From Herbaspirillum sp. LeCh32-8 (GTDB lineage Bacteria > Pseudomonadota > Gammaproteobacteria > Burkholderiales > Burkholderiaceae_D): 64,000 nucleotides of DNA. The stretch spans positions 124,001 to 188,000 of the forward strand of contig NZ_JAGIPZ010000003.1 of NCBI RefSeq assembly GCF_017814915.1, in the 5' to 3' direction. Positions 25,914 to 33,140 of this stretch are shown here, piece by piece. The notes under the pieces were generated by a model. The model did not search any database, was not told the origin of the DNA, and was given only the letters and a program-made list of their open reading frames with translations. Position 1 is the stretch's first letter, and each line of letters opens with the position of its first letter. Position numbers and translations under genes: made by a program.

Positions 25914-27173
25914 ATGAAAAAACTGAACCAACTGTTGGCCGTCCTGGCCCTGGGCCTGGCATCGGTGTCGGCAGCGCACGCAGCCGCCGACCAGGAATTG
26001 CTCAAGCGCGGCGAGTACCTGGCGCGCGCCGGCGACTGCATGGCCTGCCACAGCGCAGCCGGTAAGCCGGCCTTCGCCGGCGGCCTGGCCATCGACAGCG
26101 GCCACGGCATCATCTACTCCACCAACATCACGCCCGACAAGCAACACGGCATCGGCAACTACACCGAGGAGCAGTTCTCCAAGGCGGTGCGCCACGGCGT
26201 GCGCGCCGACGGCACCCCGCTGTACCCGGCCATGCCCTACCCGAGCTACGCCAAGGTCAACGACGACGACATCCACGCGCTGTACGCCTACTTCATGGAA
26301 GGCGTGAAGCCGGTGGCGACCACGCCGCCGCCGTCGGAGATGAGCTTCCCCTTCAACATCCGCTGGGGCATGAAGCTGTGGAACGTGTTCTTCGCCAATG
26401 ACAAGCCGTTCAAGGAGCAGGCCGGCTGGAGCGGCGAGATCAAGCGCGGCGCCTATCTGGTCGAAGGCCTGGGCCACTGCGGCAGCTGCCACACCCCGCG
26501 CGGCTTCGCGATGAACGAGAAGGCCAGCGACAGTTCGCAGGAACAGTTCCTGTCGGGCGGCGAACTCAACGGCTGGAGTGTGCCTTCGCTGCGCGGCATG
26601 CCGCACTGGAGCGCGCAGGACATCGTTGACTACCTGCAGACCGGTCGCAACAAGACCGCGTCGGTGGGCGGCGAGATGAGCCTGGTGGTGGAGCACAGCA
26701 CCTCGCACCTGAAGCAGGAAGACCTGAACGCGATCGCCGCTTATCTGAAGACCTTGTCCACACCGCCGGCGCGCACCGGCGGCGCCAAGCCGCAAGGCGC
26801 CGAGGCTACGGCGAAGAAGCTGACCGCGGCCAAGGACCTGACGCTGGGCGAGCGCCTCTATCTCGACAACTGCGCGGCCTGCCACTTCGTGACAGGCAAG
26901 GGCGCGCCGGGAATCTTCCCGGTGCTGGACGGCGCCTCGGTGGTCAACGCCGACAACCCGACCGGCCTGCTGCATGTGATCCTGGCCGGCGCGCGCACAC
27001 CGTCGACGGCGAAGGCGCCGTCGGTGCTGGTGATGCCGGGCTTCGCGCACCGCCTGTCGGATGAGGAAGCGGCGGAACTGGCCACCTTCGTGCGCCAGGG
27101 CTGGAGCAACCAGGGCGACGCCGTCTCGGCGCGCCAGGCCGCCAAGGTGCGCGCAACGCTGGAGAAGCACTGA
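25914..27173 (+). CDS. Triheme cytochrome c subunit of the gluconate-type dehydrogenase
   Basis: A 419-residue periplasmic cytochrome with a Sec signal peptide (LLAVLALGLASVSAAHA) and three heme c attachment sites: CMACH near residue 42, CGSCH near 189, and CAACH near 320. Each is followed by the expected downstream methionine-containing segments (TPLYPAMPYPSYAKV, WSVPSLRGMPHWS, LVMPGFAHRLSDEE). This is the standard electron-transfer subunit that relays electrons from the flavoprotein to ubiquinone. It starts 10 bp after the flavoprotein stop and is followed by a strong terminator, closing the operon. Confidence 0.93.
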   Translation: MKKLNQLLAVLALGLASVSAAHAAADQELLKRGEYLARAGDCMACHSAAGKPAFAGGLAIDSGHGIIYSTNITPDKQHGIGNYTEEQFSKAVRHGVRADGTPLYPAMPYPSYAKVNDDDIHALYAYFMEGVKPVATTPPPSEMSFPFNIRWGMKLWNVFFANDKPFKEQAGWSGEIKRGAYLVEGLGHCGSCHTPRGFAMNEKASDSSQEQFLSGGELNGWSVPSLRGMPHWSAQDIVDYLQTGRNKTASVGGEMSLVVEHSTSHLKQEDLNAIAAYLKTLSTPPARTGGAKPQGAEATAKKLTAAKDLTLGERLYLDNCAACHFVTGKGAPGIFPVLDGASVVNADNPTGLLHVILAGARTPSTAKAPSVLVMPGFAHRLSDEEAAELATFVRQGWSNQGDAVSARQAAKVRATLEKH

Positions 27174-27208
27174 TCCGGCGGCAGCACTTTGCACAGCGCA
27201 ATGAACAA

Positions 27209-27239
27209 GGCCCGCATGGCAACATGCGGGCCTTTTTTT
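27209..27239 (+). terminator. Rho-independent terminator of the dehydrogenase operon
   Basis: Ten-bp perfect stem GGCCCGCATG / CATGCGGGCC, loop GCAA, then seven T residues; 35 bp after the cytochrome stop. Confidence 0.93.
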
Positions 27240-27359
27240 GCGGCGCGCTTTCATTGATCTTTCACTGCACTTTTTGCGCGCGCACCTGCCGCGGCGGTTG
27301 ACCGCGCGCAGGCGAGAAGTCACCATAGACGCCGACTCCGAATCTTCCTCTTTCAACGC

Positions 27360-27791
27360 ATGAACCAAACCCACGGCGCCACCTATCGCGGCAAACGCAT
27401 CAGCGTTAGCTGCACGCCCCGGCGCGACGGCGACGTCGTCTGCGCGGTCAGCATCGACGGTGCGGCGTATCCGCAGCTGCGCGGCAATCCCTTCTCTTCG
27501 CTGATGGCGGCGCAGGTGGCGGGGGTCTCATTCGGGCGCGCGATGATCGATGCCGAGCTGGACGCCGACACCTCCGAGCATCGCGGCGTCTTCATCAAGG
27601 TGTCGGCCAGCGAGCAGCGCGACGGCAGCTGGGTGGGCAGCTATCACCTGCATCGCAACGACAATCCGGTGCCGTTCCGGCGCGTGGTGTGCGAGGAGCT
27701 GCGCGGCAATTCATCGGTGGAAGTGGAGCAGCACGCGGCCGAGCGCGCGCGCCAGGCGGTGGATGCGGATATCGCATCCGGTCGGCTGTGA
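27360..27791 (+). CDS. Hypothetical protein, 143 residues
   Basis: Not recognised. The protein is soluble, without signal peptide or membrane helix. An N-terminal beta-rich half (YRGKRISVSCTPRRDGDVVCAVSIDG) leads into a helical, charged C-terminus (EVEQHAAERARQAVDADIASG). Base composition and codon use match neighbours, and it ends just before a strong terminator, so I take it as real. The ribosome binding site is weak. It converges on the ArsR gene. Confidence 0.65.
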   Translation: MNQTHGATYRGKRISVSCTPRRDGDVVCAVSIDGAAYPQLRGNPFSSLMAAQVAGVSFGRAMIDAELDADTSEHRGVFIKVSASEQRDGSWVGSYHLHRNDNPVPFRRVVCEELRGNSSVEVEQHAAERARQAVDADIASGRL

Positions 27792-27809
27792 CGCAGACGC
27801 TGCGGACTT

Positions 27810-27838
27810 AAAAAAGGCGGCTCAGGCCGCCTTTTTCT
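27810..27838. terminator. Bidirectional terminator shared by hypothetical gene and arsR-type gene
   Basis: GGCGGC-TCAG-GCCGCC stem (27816-27831) flanked by an A run on the left and T run on the right. It overlaps the last codons (KKKAA) of the leftward ArsR gene, so the T tract for the rightward gene encodes lysines on the other strand. Confidence 0.8.
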
Positions 27839-28151
27839 TTGGCACCGGCGCGCCGCCCTGCGACAGGATCGCCGTCAGCAATCCAGGGAAGCGGCCCTCG
27901 ATATCGGCGCGGCGCAGCGTGTTCATGTGCGAGGTGCCGGTGTTCTCGGTCAGCACCAGGCCGGCCTCGCGCAGCACCTTGAAGTGATGCGAGACGGTGG
28001 ACTTGGGACGCCCGCCGTCGAGCTCGCCGCAAGTCGCGCAGGCGACTTGGGACAGATGACGCACGATGTCCAGGCGGATCGAGTCGCTCAGCGCATAGAG
28101 CACGCGCTCGAGCACCAGCTCATCGGCGGCGGGGTGTTTGTAGGGACGCAT
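27822..28151 (-). CDS. ArsR-family transcriptional regulator paired with an Old Yellow Enzyme
   Basis: A 109-residue winged-helix repressor: ALSDSIRLDIVRHLSQ, recognition region KSTVSHHFKVLREAGLV, wing ENTGTSHMNTLRRADIE. It carries two cysteines in the CATC motif near residue 36, in the first helices, a position where redox- or thiol-sensing ArsR proteins hold regulatory cysteines. It is divergent from an Old Yellow Enzyme gene, with a perfect 20-bp palindrome between them. The same pairing, an ArsR-type redox-responsive regulator beside an OYE, is known from CyeR/Cye1 of Corynebacterium. The ATG at 28151 starts the family-like part. Sensing of electrophiles or oxidants is inferred. Confidence 0.87.
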   Translation of the reverse strand: MRPYKHPAADELVLERVLYALSDSIRLDIVRHLSQVACATCGELDGGRPKSTVSHHFKVLREAGLVLTENTGTSHMNTLRRADIEGRFPGLLTAILSQGGAPVPKKKAA

Positions 28152-28188
28152 GGGCAGGATGATACACCTTGGGTTATACTCATTCCAT

Positions 28189-28208
28189 AGTTCGAATATA
28201 TTCGAACT
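28189..28208. promoter_or_regulatory. Perfect 20-bp palindrome, probable ArsR operator
   Basis: AGTTCGAATATATTCGAACT, 38 bp upstream of the ArsR start and 167 bp upstream of the OYE start. ArsR dimers bind such AT-centred palindromes; position fits autorepression plus control of the divergent gene. Confidence 0.75.
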
Positions 28209-28374
28209 AACGAAATTGATGAGCGTGTCCGATATGCCGCACTGATATCGGTCCGCTGTCTCCCCGATCCTGACTTGATCCTTCGCATTGCCCGGCGGCA
28301 TCGACGGCGGCACAGTTGCTCCGTCGACAATAACCGGCAACGCCAACGATCGCAACCCATAGCAAAAGGTCAAC

Positions 28375-29463
28375 ATGTCCGCCCTGTTCCAGCCCTACAA
28401 ACTCAAAGACGTCACCCTGCGCAACCGTATCGCGGTGCCGCCGATGTGCCAGTACATGGCCGTCGACGGCCGCGCCAACGACTGGCACCTGTCGCACTAC
28501 GCCAGCATCGCCCGCGGCGGCGCCGGCCTGGTGATCGTGGAAGCCACTGCGGTGGCGCCCGAAGGCCGCATCACGCCGGCCTGCACCGGCATCTGGTCCG
28601 ACGAGCTGGCGCAGGCCTTCGTGCCGGTGGTCAAGGCCATCAAGGACGCCGGCTCGGTGCCAGGCATCCAGATCGCCCACGCCGGCCGCAAGGCCAGCGC
28701 CAACCGTCCATGGGAAGGCGACGACCACATCGCCGCCGGCGACGCGCGCGGCTGGGACACCATCGCCCCCTCCGCCATCGCCTTCGGCAAAGGCTTGCCC
28801 AAGGTGCCCCGCGCCATGGACCTGGACGACATCGCCCGCGTGCGCCAGAACTTCGTGGACGCCGCCATCCGCGCCCGCGACGTCGGCTTCGAGTGGCTGG
28901 AGCTGCACTTCGCCCACGGCTACCTGGCGCAGAGCTTCTTCTCGGCGCACTCCAACCAGCGCGACGACATCTACGGCGGCAGCGTCGAGAACCGCGCGCG
29001 TTTCCTGTTGGAAACCCTGCGCGCGGTGCGCGAAGTGTGGCCGGAAAACCTGCCGCTGACGGTGCGTTTCGGCGTGATCGAATATGACGGCCGCGACGAG
29101 CAGACCATGCTGGAATCGATCGGCCTGGTACGCGAATTCCGCAAATCCGGCATGGACATGATCAGCGTCTCGGTCGGCTTCACGATTCCCGAAACCAACA
29201 TTCCCTGGGGCCCGGCCTTCATGGGCCCGATCGCTGAGCGCGTGCGCCGCGAAGCTGACGTCCCGGTCTCTTCCGCCTGGGGCTTCGGCACGCCGGAGAT
29301 CGCCGAGCGTGTGGTCAAGGAAGGACAGCTGGATGTGGTGATGGTCGGCCGCGCCCACCTGGCCAACCCGCACTGGGCCTACCAGGCGGCCAAGGAACTG
29401 AACGTGGAGCGCGCCTCCTGGACGCTGCCCGCGCCTTACGCGCACTGGCTGGAGCGCTACTGA
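28375..29463 (+). CDS. NADH:flavin oxidoreductase, Old Yellow Enzyme family (YqjM-like)
   Basis: A 362-residue FMN-dependent TIM barrel. Early motif PPMCQYMAVDGRANDWHLSHY holds the YqjM-type cysteine that tunes the flavin. Substrate-binding histidines lie in IQIAHAGRKAS. Further landmarks are FEWLELHFAHGYLAQSFFS, GSVENRARFLLETL, and DVVMVGRAHLANPHW for the phosphate-binding loop. It would reduce activated C=C bonds of enones, maleimides or nitro-compounds with NAD(P)H. Divergence from an ArsR regulator suggests induction by such electrophiles. Physiological substrate unknown. Confidence 0.92.
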   Translation: MSALFQPYKLKDVTLRNRIAVPPMCQYMAVDGRANDWHLSHYASIARGGAGLVIVEATAVAPEGRITPACTGIWSDELAQAFVPVVKAIKDAGSVPGIQIAHAGRKASANRPWEGDDHIAAGDARGWDTIAPSAIAFGKGLPKVPRAMDLDDIARVRQNFVDAAIRARDVGFEWLELHFAHGYLAQSFFSAHSNQRDDIYGGSVENRARFLLETLRAVREVWPENLPLTVRFGVIEYDGRDEQTMLESIGLVREFRKSGMDMISVSVGFTIPETNIPWGPAFMGPIAERVRREADVPVSSAWGFGTPEIAERVVKEGQLDVVMVGRAHLANPHWAYQAAKELNVERASWTLPAPYAHWLERY

Positions 29464-29526
29464 TGCGCTGCGCGCCGGGGCGAGCTGCTCCGGCGCGCAT
29501 GCGGATGCCCGGGTGCGCCAAGTACT

Positions 29527-29556
29527 CGGGAATTCCCTGACCGGGAATTACCTGAC
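29527..29556 (+). repeat. Two tandem 15-bp direct repeats upstream of a small membrane-protein gene
   Basis: CGGGAATTCCCTGAC followed directly by CGGGAATTACCTGAC, one mismatch in 15. They lie 85 bp upstream of the 51-residue ORF. Adjacent direct repeats with a 15-bp period could be an activator or repressor site. Confidence 0.6.
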
Positions 29557-29611
29557 GGCCTTTGCCGCCCTTCTCAGGTTTTCCACTACAGCCATCGTGA
29601 ACGCCCTTCCC

Positions 29612-29629
29612 TAAGATGAAACCATCTTA
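29612..29629 (+). promoter_or_regulatory. Short hairpin abutting the ribosome binding site
   Basis: TAAGATG-AAAC-CATCTTA, perfect 7-bp arms. The right arm ends immediately at the AAGGAG ribosome binding site of the small ORF starting at 29641. It could act as an operator or a translational stem. Confidence 0.45.
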
Positions 29630-29640
29630 AGGAGATCACC

Positions 29641-29796
29641 ATGTTCACCACCTTCCTGATGGCAGCTTTCTTCACCCTGATCGCAGTCGCCGGCTCGGCC
29701 GTGGCCATTTACCTGTTCGCCGAGGCCAAGTGGAACAAGCATCCGCTGGCGCAAGTTTCTTATCGCCGCGTCGAGCGCTTTTCCGCCGCCTACTGA
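29641..29796 (+). CDS. Small single-pass membrane protein, 51 residues
   Basis: The ATG at 29641 is preceded by TTAAGGAGATCACC, a near-ideal ribosome binding site. The translation has one long hydrophobic helix (MFTTFLMAAFFTLIAVAGSA, VAIYLF) followed by a basic tail with WNKHPLAQVSYRRVERF. No family is recognised. It stands alone between the OYE gene and a rightward terminator at 29909. The upstream tandem repeats and hairpin suggest specific regulation. The strong Shine-Dalgarno sequence and hydrophobic design make it a likely real small protein. Confidence 0.65.
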   Translation: MFTTFLMAAFFTLIAVAGSAVAIYLFAEAKWNKHPLAQVSYRRVERFSAAY

Positions 29797-29908
29797 TTAC
29801 GGCGCGCGCTGCAGCCGACGCTGCGGGCGAGCGCAACCGACCTGGGATCTGTCGCCGCGACGACACCCGACCGATGTCTCCTCTGAATCCTGTGGGATTT
29901 GGTTTTCA

Positions 29909-29939
29909 CCCCCGGCCGCAAGTCCGGGGGCTTTTTTTT
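29909..29939 (+). terminator. Rho-independent terminator
   Basis: CCCCCGG / CCGGGGG seven-bp stem with loop CCGCAAGT, then C and eight T residues. It lies 112 bp after the small membrane-protein stop. Confidence 0.85.
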
Positions 29940-29984
29940 GCCTGAACGGCAAGAAGGAAGGACAGACAGCAATAAAAACGTCGA

Positions 29985-30080
29985 TCAGTAGAACAACAAG
30001 GTAATCAACGGCACGCTGGAGAGCAGCAGGCAGCCAAGGAAGGCGGCGAGGAACAACAGTTTTTTCTTTCGGGTGGCCAT
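29985..30080 (-). CDS. Possible 31-residue membrane peptide
   Basis: ATG at 30080 opens MATRKKKLLFLAAFLGCLLL then SSVPLITLLFY and a stop. A basic start followed by one hydrophobic helix is typical of small inner-membrane proteins. No strong ribosome binding site is visible, and the larger open frame around it looks like a shadow of the GST gene. It would lie directly downstream of that gene on the same strand. Confidence 0.35.
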   Translation of the reverse strand: MATRKKKLLFLAAFLGCLLLSSVPLITLLFY

Positions 30081-30145
30081 GGGTGATCCGGCAATCAAGG
30101 GTGGGCGCGGGAGCGCGACACCGAAGTGTACCGCTCCCGGCGCGC

Positions 30146-30766
30146 TCAGGCCATGCCGTTGCGCCCGAAAGTGCGGAAACCGGCACGCTCGTTGAGCCGG
30201 TCGTAGTAAGCCGCCACCGCCGGCAGCTCCGGATGCGCCAGCGGCGTGCCGAACCAGCGATTGACCGACAGCCCGACCGGAATATCGGCCAGCGTGAAAC
30301 GATCGCCCGCCACAAAGGCGCCGGTCTGCTGCAGCCGGCCCTCCAGCGTGCGCATGAAGCCGCTCCAGTTGTCCACCGAGGCCGCCAGCTGCTGCGCGTC
30401 GCCATGCGTCGGCGATTTGCGCACCAGCGCCATGAAGGCGTAGCTCCAGGCGCGGTTGAGGTCGCTGGCTTGCCAATCGATCCACTGATCCACGCGGGCG
30501 CGCTCGCGCGGCGCGGCCGGATACAGTTCGCTGTTCTGGCGATTGGCCAGATAGCGCAGGATGCTGTTGGACTCCCACAGCACGAAGCCGTCGTCATCGA
30601 TCACCGGCACCATGGCGTTGGGGTTCATCGCCACAAAGGACGGCTCCCGCGTGGAGCGAAAACCGCTGCCCCAGTCTTCGCGGCGAAACGCGATGCCGAG
30701 CTCGACGCAGGCCCAGAGCACCTTGCGTACATTGATGGAACTGTCCCGGCCGTAGATCGTGAGCAC
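30146..30766 (-). CDS. Glutathione S-transferase family protein
   Basis: A 206-residue two-domain GST. The N-terminal thioredoxin fold opens [20 protein letters not shown], with a candidate catalytic serine in the SSINV turn. The glutathione-binding cis-proline is in [25 protein letters not shown]. The helical C-terminal domain includes [21 protein letters not shown]. It likely conjugates or reduces electrophiles with glutathione; the substrate is unknown. The start is a GTG at 30766 with GGAG ten bases upstream. Confidence 0.9.
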   Translation of the reverse strand: MLTIYGRDSSINVRKVLWACVELGIAFRREDWGSGFRSTREPSFVAMNPNAMVPVIDDDGFVLWESNSILRYLANRQNSELYPAAPRERARVDQWIDWQASDLNRAWSYAFMALVRKSPTHGDAQQLAASVDNWSGFMRTLEGRLQQTGAFVAGDRFTLADIPVGLSVNRWFGTPLAHPELPAVAAYYDRLNERAGFRTFGRNGMA

Positions 30767-30972
30767 GCGTTTCTCCTGTGGTTGTCGAGCTTGAAAGGTC
30801 CGCGCTACCTTAGCATCCGCGCCGCCGATGCAACATGCACAGTTGCCTGCGTCGGATGCGCGTCGCTGTTACGTCTGCGCAAGTGGCCCGGTGCAATTGA
30901 CCGCAACTGTATCGTGTCAGAGATTCCACATGGCAGTAGACTCGCGGTTCTGACGTCCGCATTTCTCCCGCC

Positions 30973-31881
30973 ATGTCTCCGACGAATATCCTCAAACTGC
31001 TGCTGCTCGCCGCCATCTGGGGCACCAGCTTCATGCTCATGCGCATTGCCGCTCCGGTGTTCGGCCCCATGCTCACCACCTTCGGCCGCGCCTCGCTGGC
31101 CACCGTCGCACTGCTGGCCTATGCGCAGTCGCGCGGCGTGAAGCTGGACTGGCGCCGCAACTGGAAGCCCTTCCTGGTGATCGGCATCGGCAACACGGCG
31201 CTGCCGTTTTCGCTGTTCGCCTGGTCGGCGCTGTACATCCCGTCTTCCTATATGGCCACCATGAATTCGCTGGCGCCGGTGTTCACCGCCGTCTTCGGCT
31301 TCCTGCTGCTGGGCGAGCGCCTGACTGCGGTGCGCCTGGGCGCCTTCGTGCTGGGCCTGGTGGGGGTCGCGGTGCTGGTGGGCGTGGGTCCGGTGCCGGC
31401 CGAGGCGATGGTGATCTTCGGCGTGCTGGCCGCGATGAGCGCGGCCGTCAGCTATGGATTCGCCGCCACGTACACGCGCATGCGCTGCGCGGGCATCTCG
31501 CCCATCGCCATGGCCACCGGCAGCCAGTTTGCCGCCGCGCTGTGCCTGATCCCGTTCGCGTTGCCGGGCCTGCCGCATGCGGCTGATGCGGTCGCCGCCG
31601 GCGCCGGCCATGCCTTGCTCGCGGTGCTGGTGCTGGGCGTGGTGTGCACCGGCATCGCCTACGCACTGTTCTTCCAGCTGATCTCCGCCGAAGGCGCAAC
31701 CAAGGCCATCACCGTCACCTTCCTGGTGCCGATGACGGCGTCGCTGTGGGCCTGGCTGTTGCTGGACGAGCCGGTCACCGGCGGCACCGTGGCCGGCATC
31801 GCCATCGTGCTGACCGCTACCGCGATCGCCTTGCGGGCCAAACCGGCGGCGCCGCGCGTGGCGGCGAAGGCATCGGCCTGA
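30973..31881 (+). CDS. EamA/DMT-family transporter
   Basis: A 302-residue protein with ten predicted membrane helices in two EamA repeats. The first is LLLAAIWGTSFMLMRIAAPVFGP with MATMNSLAPVFTAVFGFLLLGERL. The second contains FQLISAEGATKAITVTFLVPM and ASLWAWLLLDEPVTGGTVAGI. Such proteins usually export metabolites or amino acids. Substrate unknown. It is divergent from the GST gene and ends 20 bp before a split terminator-like inverted repeat. Confidence 0.9.
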   Translation: MSPTNILKLLLLAAIWGTSFMLMRIAAPVFGPMLTTFGRASLATVALLAYAQSRGVKLDWRRNWKPFLVIGIGNTALPFSLFAWSALYIPSSYMATMNSLAPVFTAVFGFLLLGERLTAVRLGAFVLGLVGVAVLVGVGPVPAEAMVIFGVLAAMSAAVSYGFAATYTRMRCAGISPIAMATGSQFAAALCLIPFALPGLPHAADAVAAGAGHALLAVLVLGVVCTGIAYALFFQLISAEGATKAITVTFLVPMTASLWAWLLLDEPVTGGTVAGIAIVLTATAIALRAKPAAPRVAAKASA

Positions 31882-31955
31882 CATCCTTTTCCGCAAATGC
31901 AAAACGCCGCGCGTTGCGGTGATGCTGTTCAATCAAGAATCAGAATCCATCCTCG

Positions 31956-31984
31956 GTCATCCCGGCGAAGGCCGGGATCCAGTG
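31956..31984 (-). repeat. REP-like dispersed palindrome, copy 7
   Basis: Reverse copy: GTCA, core TCCCGGCGAAGGCCGGGA, TCCAGTG. It pairs with copy 8 as a nearly perfect 29-bp inverted repeat. Confidence 0.88.
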
Positions 31985-32013
31985 GCTTTCGTGGCATATC
32001 GACGGCCGTTGAA

Positions 32014-32045
32014 CGACGCTGGGTCCCGGCCTTCGCCGGGACGAC
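32014..32045 (+). repeat. REP-like dispersed palindrome, copy 8
   Basis: Forward copy: CGACGCTGGG, core TCCCGGCCTTCGCCGGGA, CGAC. It lies 29 bp from copy 7 in opposite orientation. Confidence 0.88.
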
Positions 32046-32117
32046 TGAGGAGAGATACTCCGCTTGATGGACGACATCACCGCAACGCGCGGCGTTTTTT
32101 ATTGAGGGGCGACGTGC

Positions 32118-33038
32118 TTACCAGCCGAACTTGGCGCTGGCCTTGCGATACGCCAGGCCAGCCAATGCCACGTCTTCCAGCCCGATGCCGATAGCCTTGT
32201 AGATGACGATGTCGCCGTCCTTGCGCTGGTAGGGCGCGCTGCCGTCGACCGCCTGCGCCAGCTCCATCACCTTGTTCCAGTCGAAAGTGCCGGGCGCGCA
32301 TTGCACCAGGTCGCCCGCTTCCTGCTGGGCCTGCGGCTTCCATTCGACGAACAGCGCGGCGGCGCGCGCGATGGCGGTGTCGTCCAGCTCGCGCACGTTG
32401 GCCTTGGAGGCGCCCACCGCCGCCACGAAGGCGCCCGGCTTGATGAGCTTGCCGTCGAACAGCGGCGTGGTGGCGCGGGTGACGGTGACCAGCACGTCGG
32501 CCTGCGCCGCGGCTTCGTCGACGCTGACCACGCGCGCCGGCACGCCGTAGTTCTTCGCGATGTCGTCTGCCAGTTCCTGCTGGCCCGACAGGCCGGCCAC
32601 CAGCACCTCCTTGAACTTGCGCACCTGCAGCAGCGCCGGCACGTGCGAACGCGCCTGCACGCCGGTGCCGATCACCGACAGCACCTGCACGTCGGGACGC
32701 GCCAGGGCGTCGCAGGCCACTGCGGTGGCGGCGGCGGTGCGCAGGCCGGTCATGGTGTCGCCTTCGATGGTGCACAGCGGCGCGCCGGTCTCGGTGGAGA
32801 ACAGCTGGATCACGAACTTGAACTGGCCCTTGATGGTGGTGTAGACCTTGGCGCCGGCAATGCCGGCCGAGGGAATTACCGCCCCCATCATCGACAGCAT
32901 CACGCCGTTGGAGGCGCTGGTGCGCACGCGTCCCTGGTGCGCGCCCTCGGCGGCGCCGGCGAAGGCTTCGCGCATCGAGGCGATGGCGTCTTCGGTGGTG
33001 AGCAGTTCGCTGATCTGCTGGTTGCTGAGGAATTTCAT
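32118..33038 (-). CDS. Ornithine cyclodeaminase / mu-crystallin family protein
   Basis: A 306-residue NAD(P)-dependent enzyme. The Rossmann motif is VLSVIGTGVQARSHVPALLQV; the substrate-side conserved segments are GAKVYTTIKGQFKFVIQLF and DTMTGLRTAAATAVACDALA. The C-terminus has IGIGLEDVALAGLAYRKA. Family members include ornithine cyclodeaminase, alanine dehydrogenase and ketimine reductases; the exact substrate cannot be told. ATG at 33038 has AAGGAG upstream. The LysR-type gene 102 bp upstream on the same strand may be its regulator. Confidence 0.88.
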   Translation of the reverse strand: MKFLSNQQISELLTTEDAIASMREAFAGAAEGAHQGRVRTSASNGVMLSMMGAVIPSAGIAGAKVYTTIKGQFKFVIQLFSTETGAPLCTIEGDTMTGLRTAAATAVACDALARPDVQVLSVIGTGVQARSHVPALLQVRKFKEVLVAGLSGQQELADDIAKNYGVPARVVSVDEAAAQADVLVTVTRATTPLFDGKLIKPGAFVAAVGASKANVRELDDTAIARAAALFVEWKPQAQQEAGDLVQCAPGTFDWNKVMELAQAVDGSAPYQRKDGDIVIYKAIGIGLEDVALAGLAYRKASAKFGW

Positions 33039-33140
33039 GTGTGGCTCCTTGAATTTAAGTAGTGGTCACGGCTTCATCAGGAAGCGCTGAAAATGCCATG
33101 GGCAAGGCGCAACGCCGCCGGCGGCTTTTTCAGCGGTGCT

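Larger units (their letters stand above)
31901..32100. terminator. Split bidirectional terminator: perfect 24-bp inverted repeat enclosing two REP palindromes
   Basis: The left arm at 31901-31924 and right arm at 32075-32098 are exact reverse complements over 24 bp (AAAACGCCGCGCG... / ...CGCGCGGCGTTTT), and the right arm runs into six T residues. This is what a normal bidirectional terminator between convergent genes looks like, except that 150 bp containing an inverted pair of REP-like elements now sits between the arms. Confidence 0.75.

Noticed and set aside
24125..26113. 662-codon reverse ORF opposite the GMC flavoprotein
   Set aside because: The forward strand encodes an intact FAD-binding GMC protein; the reverse frame has no recognisable domain.
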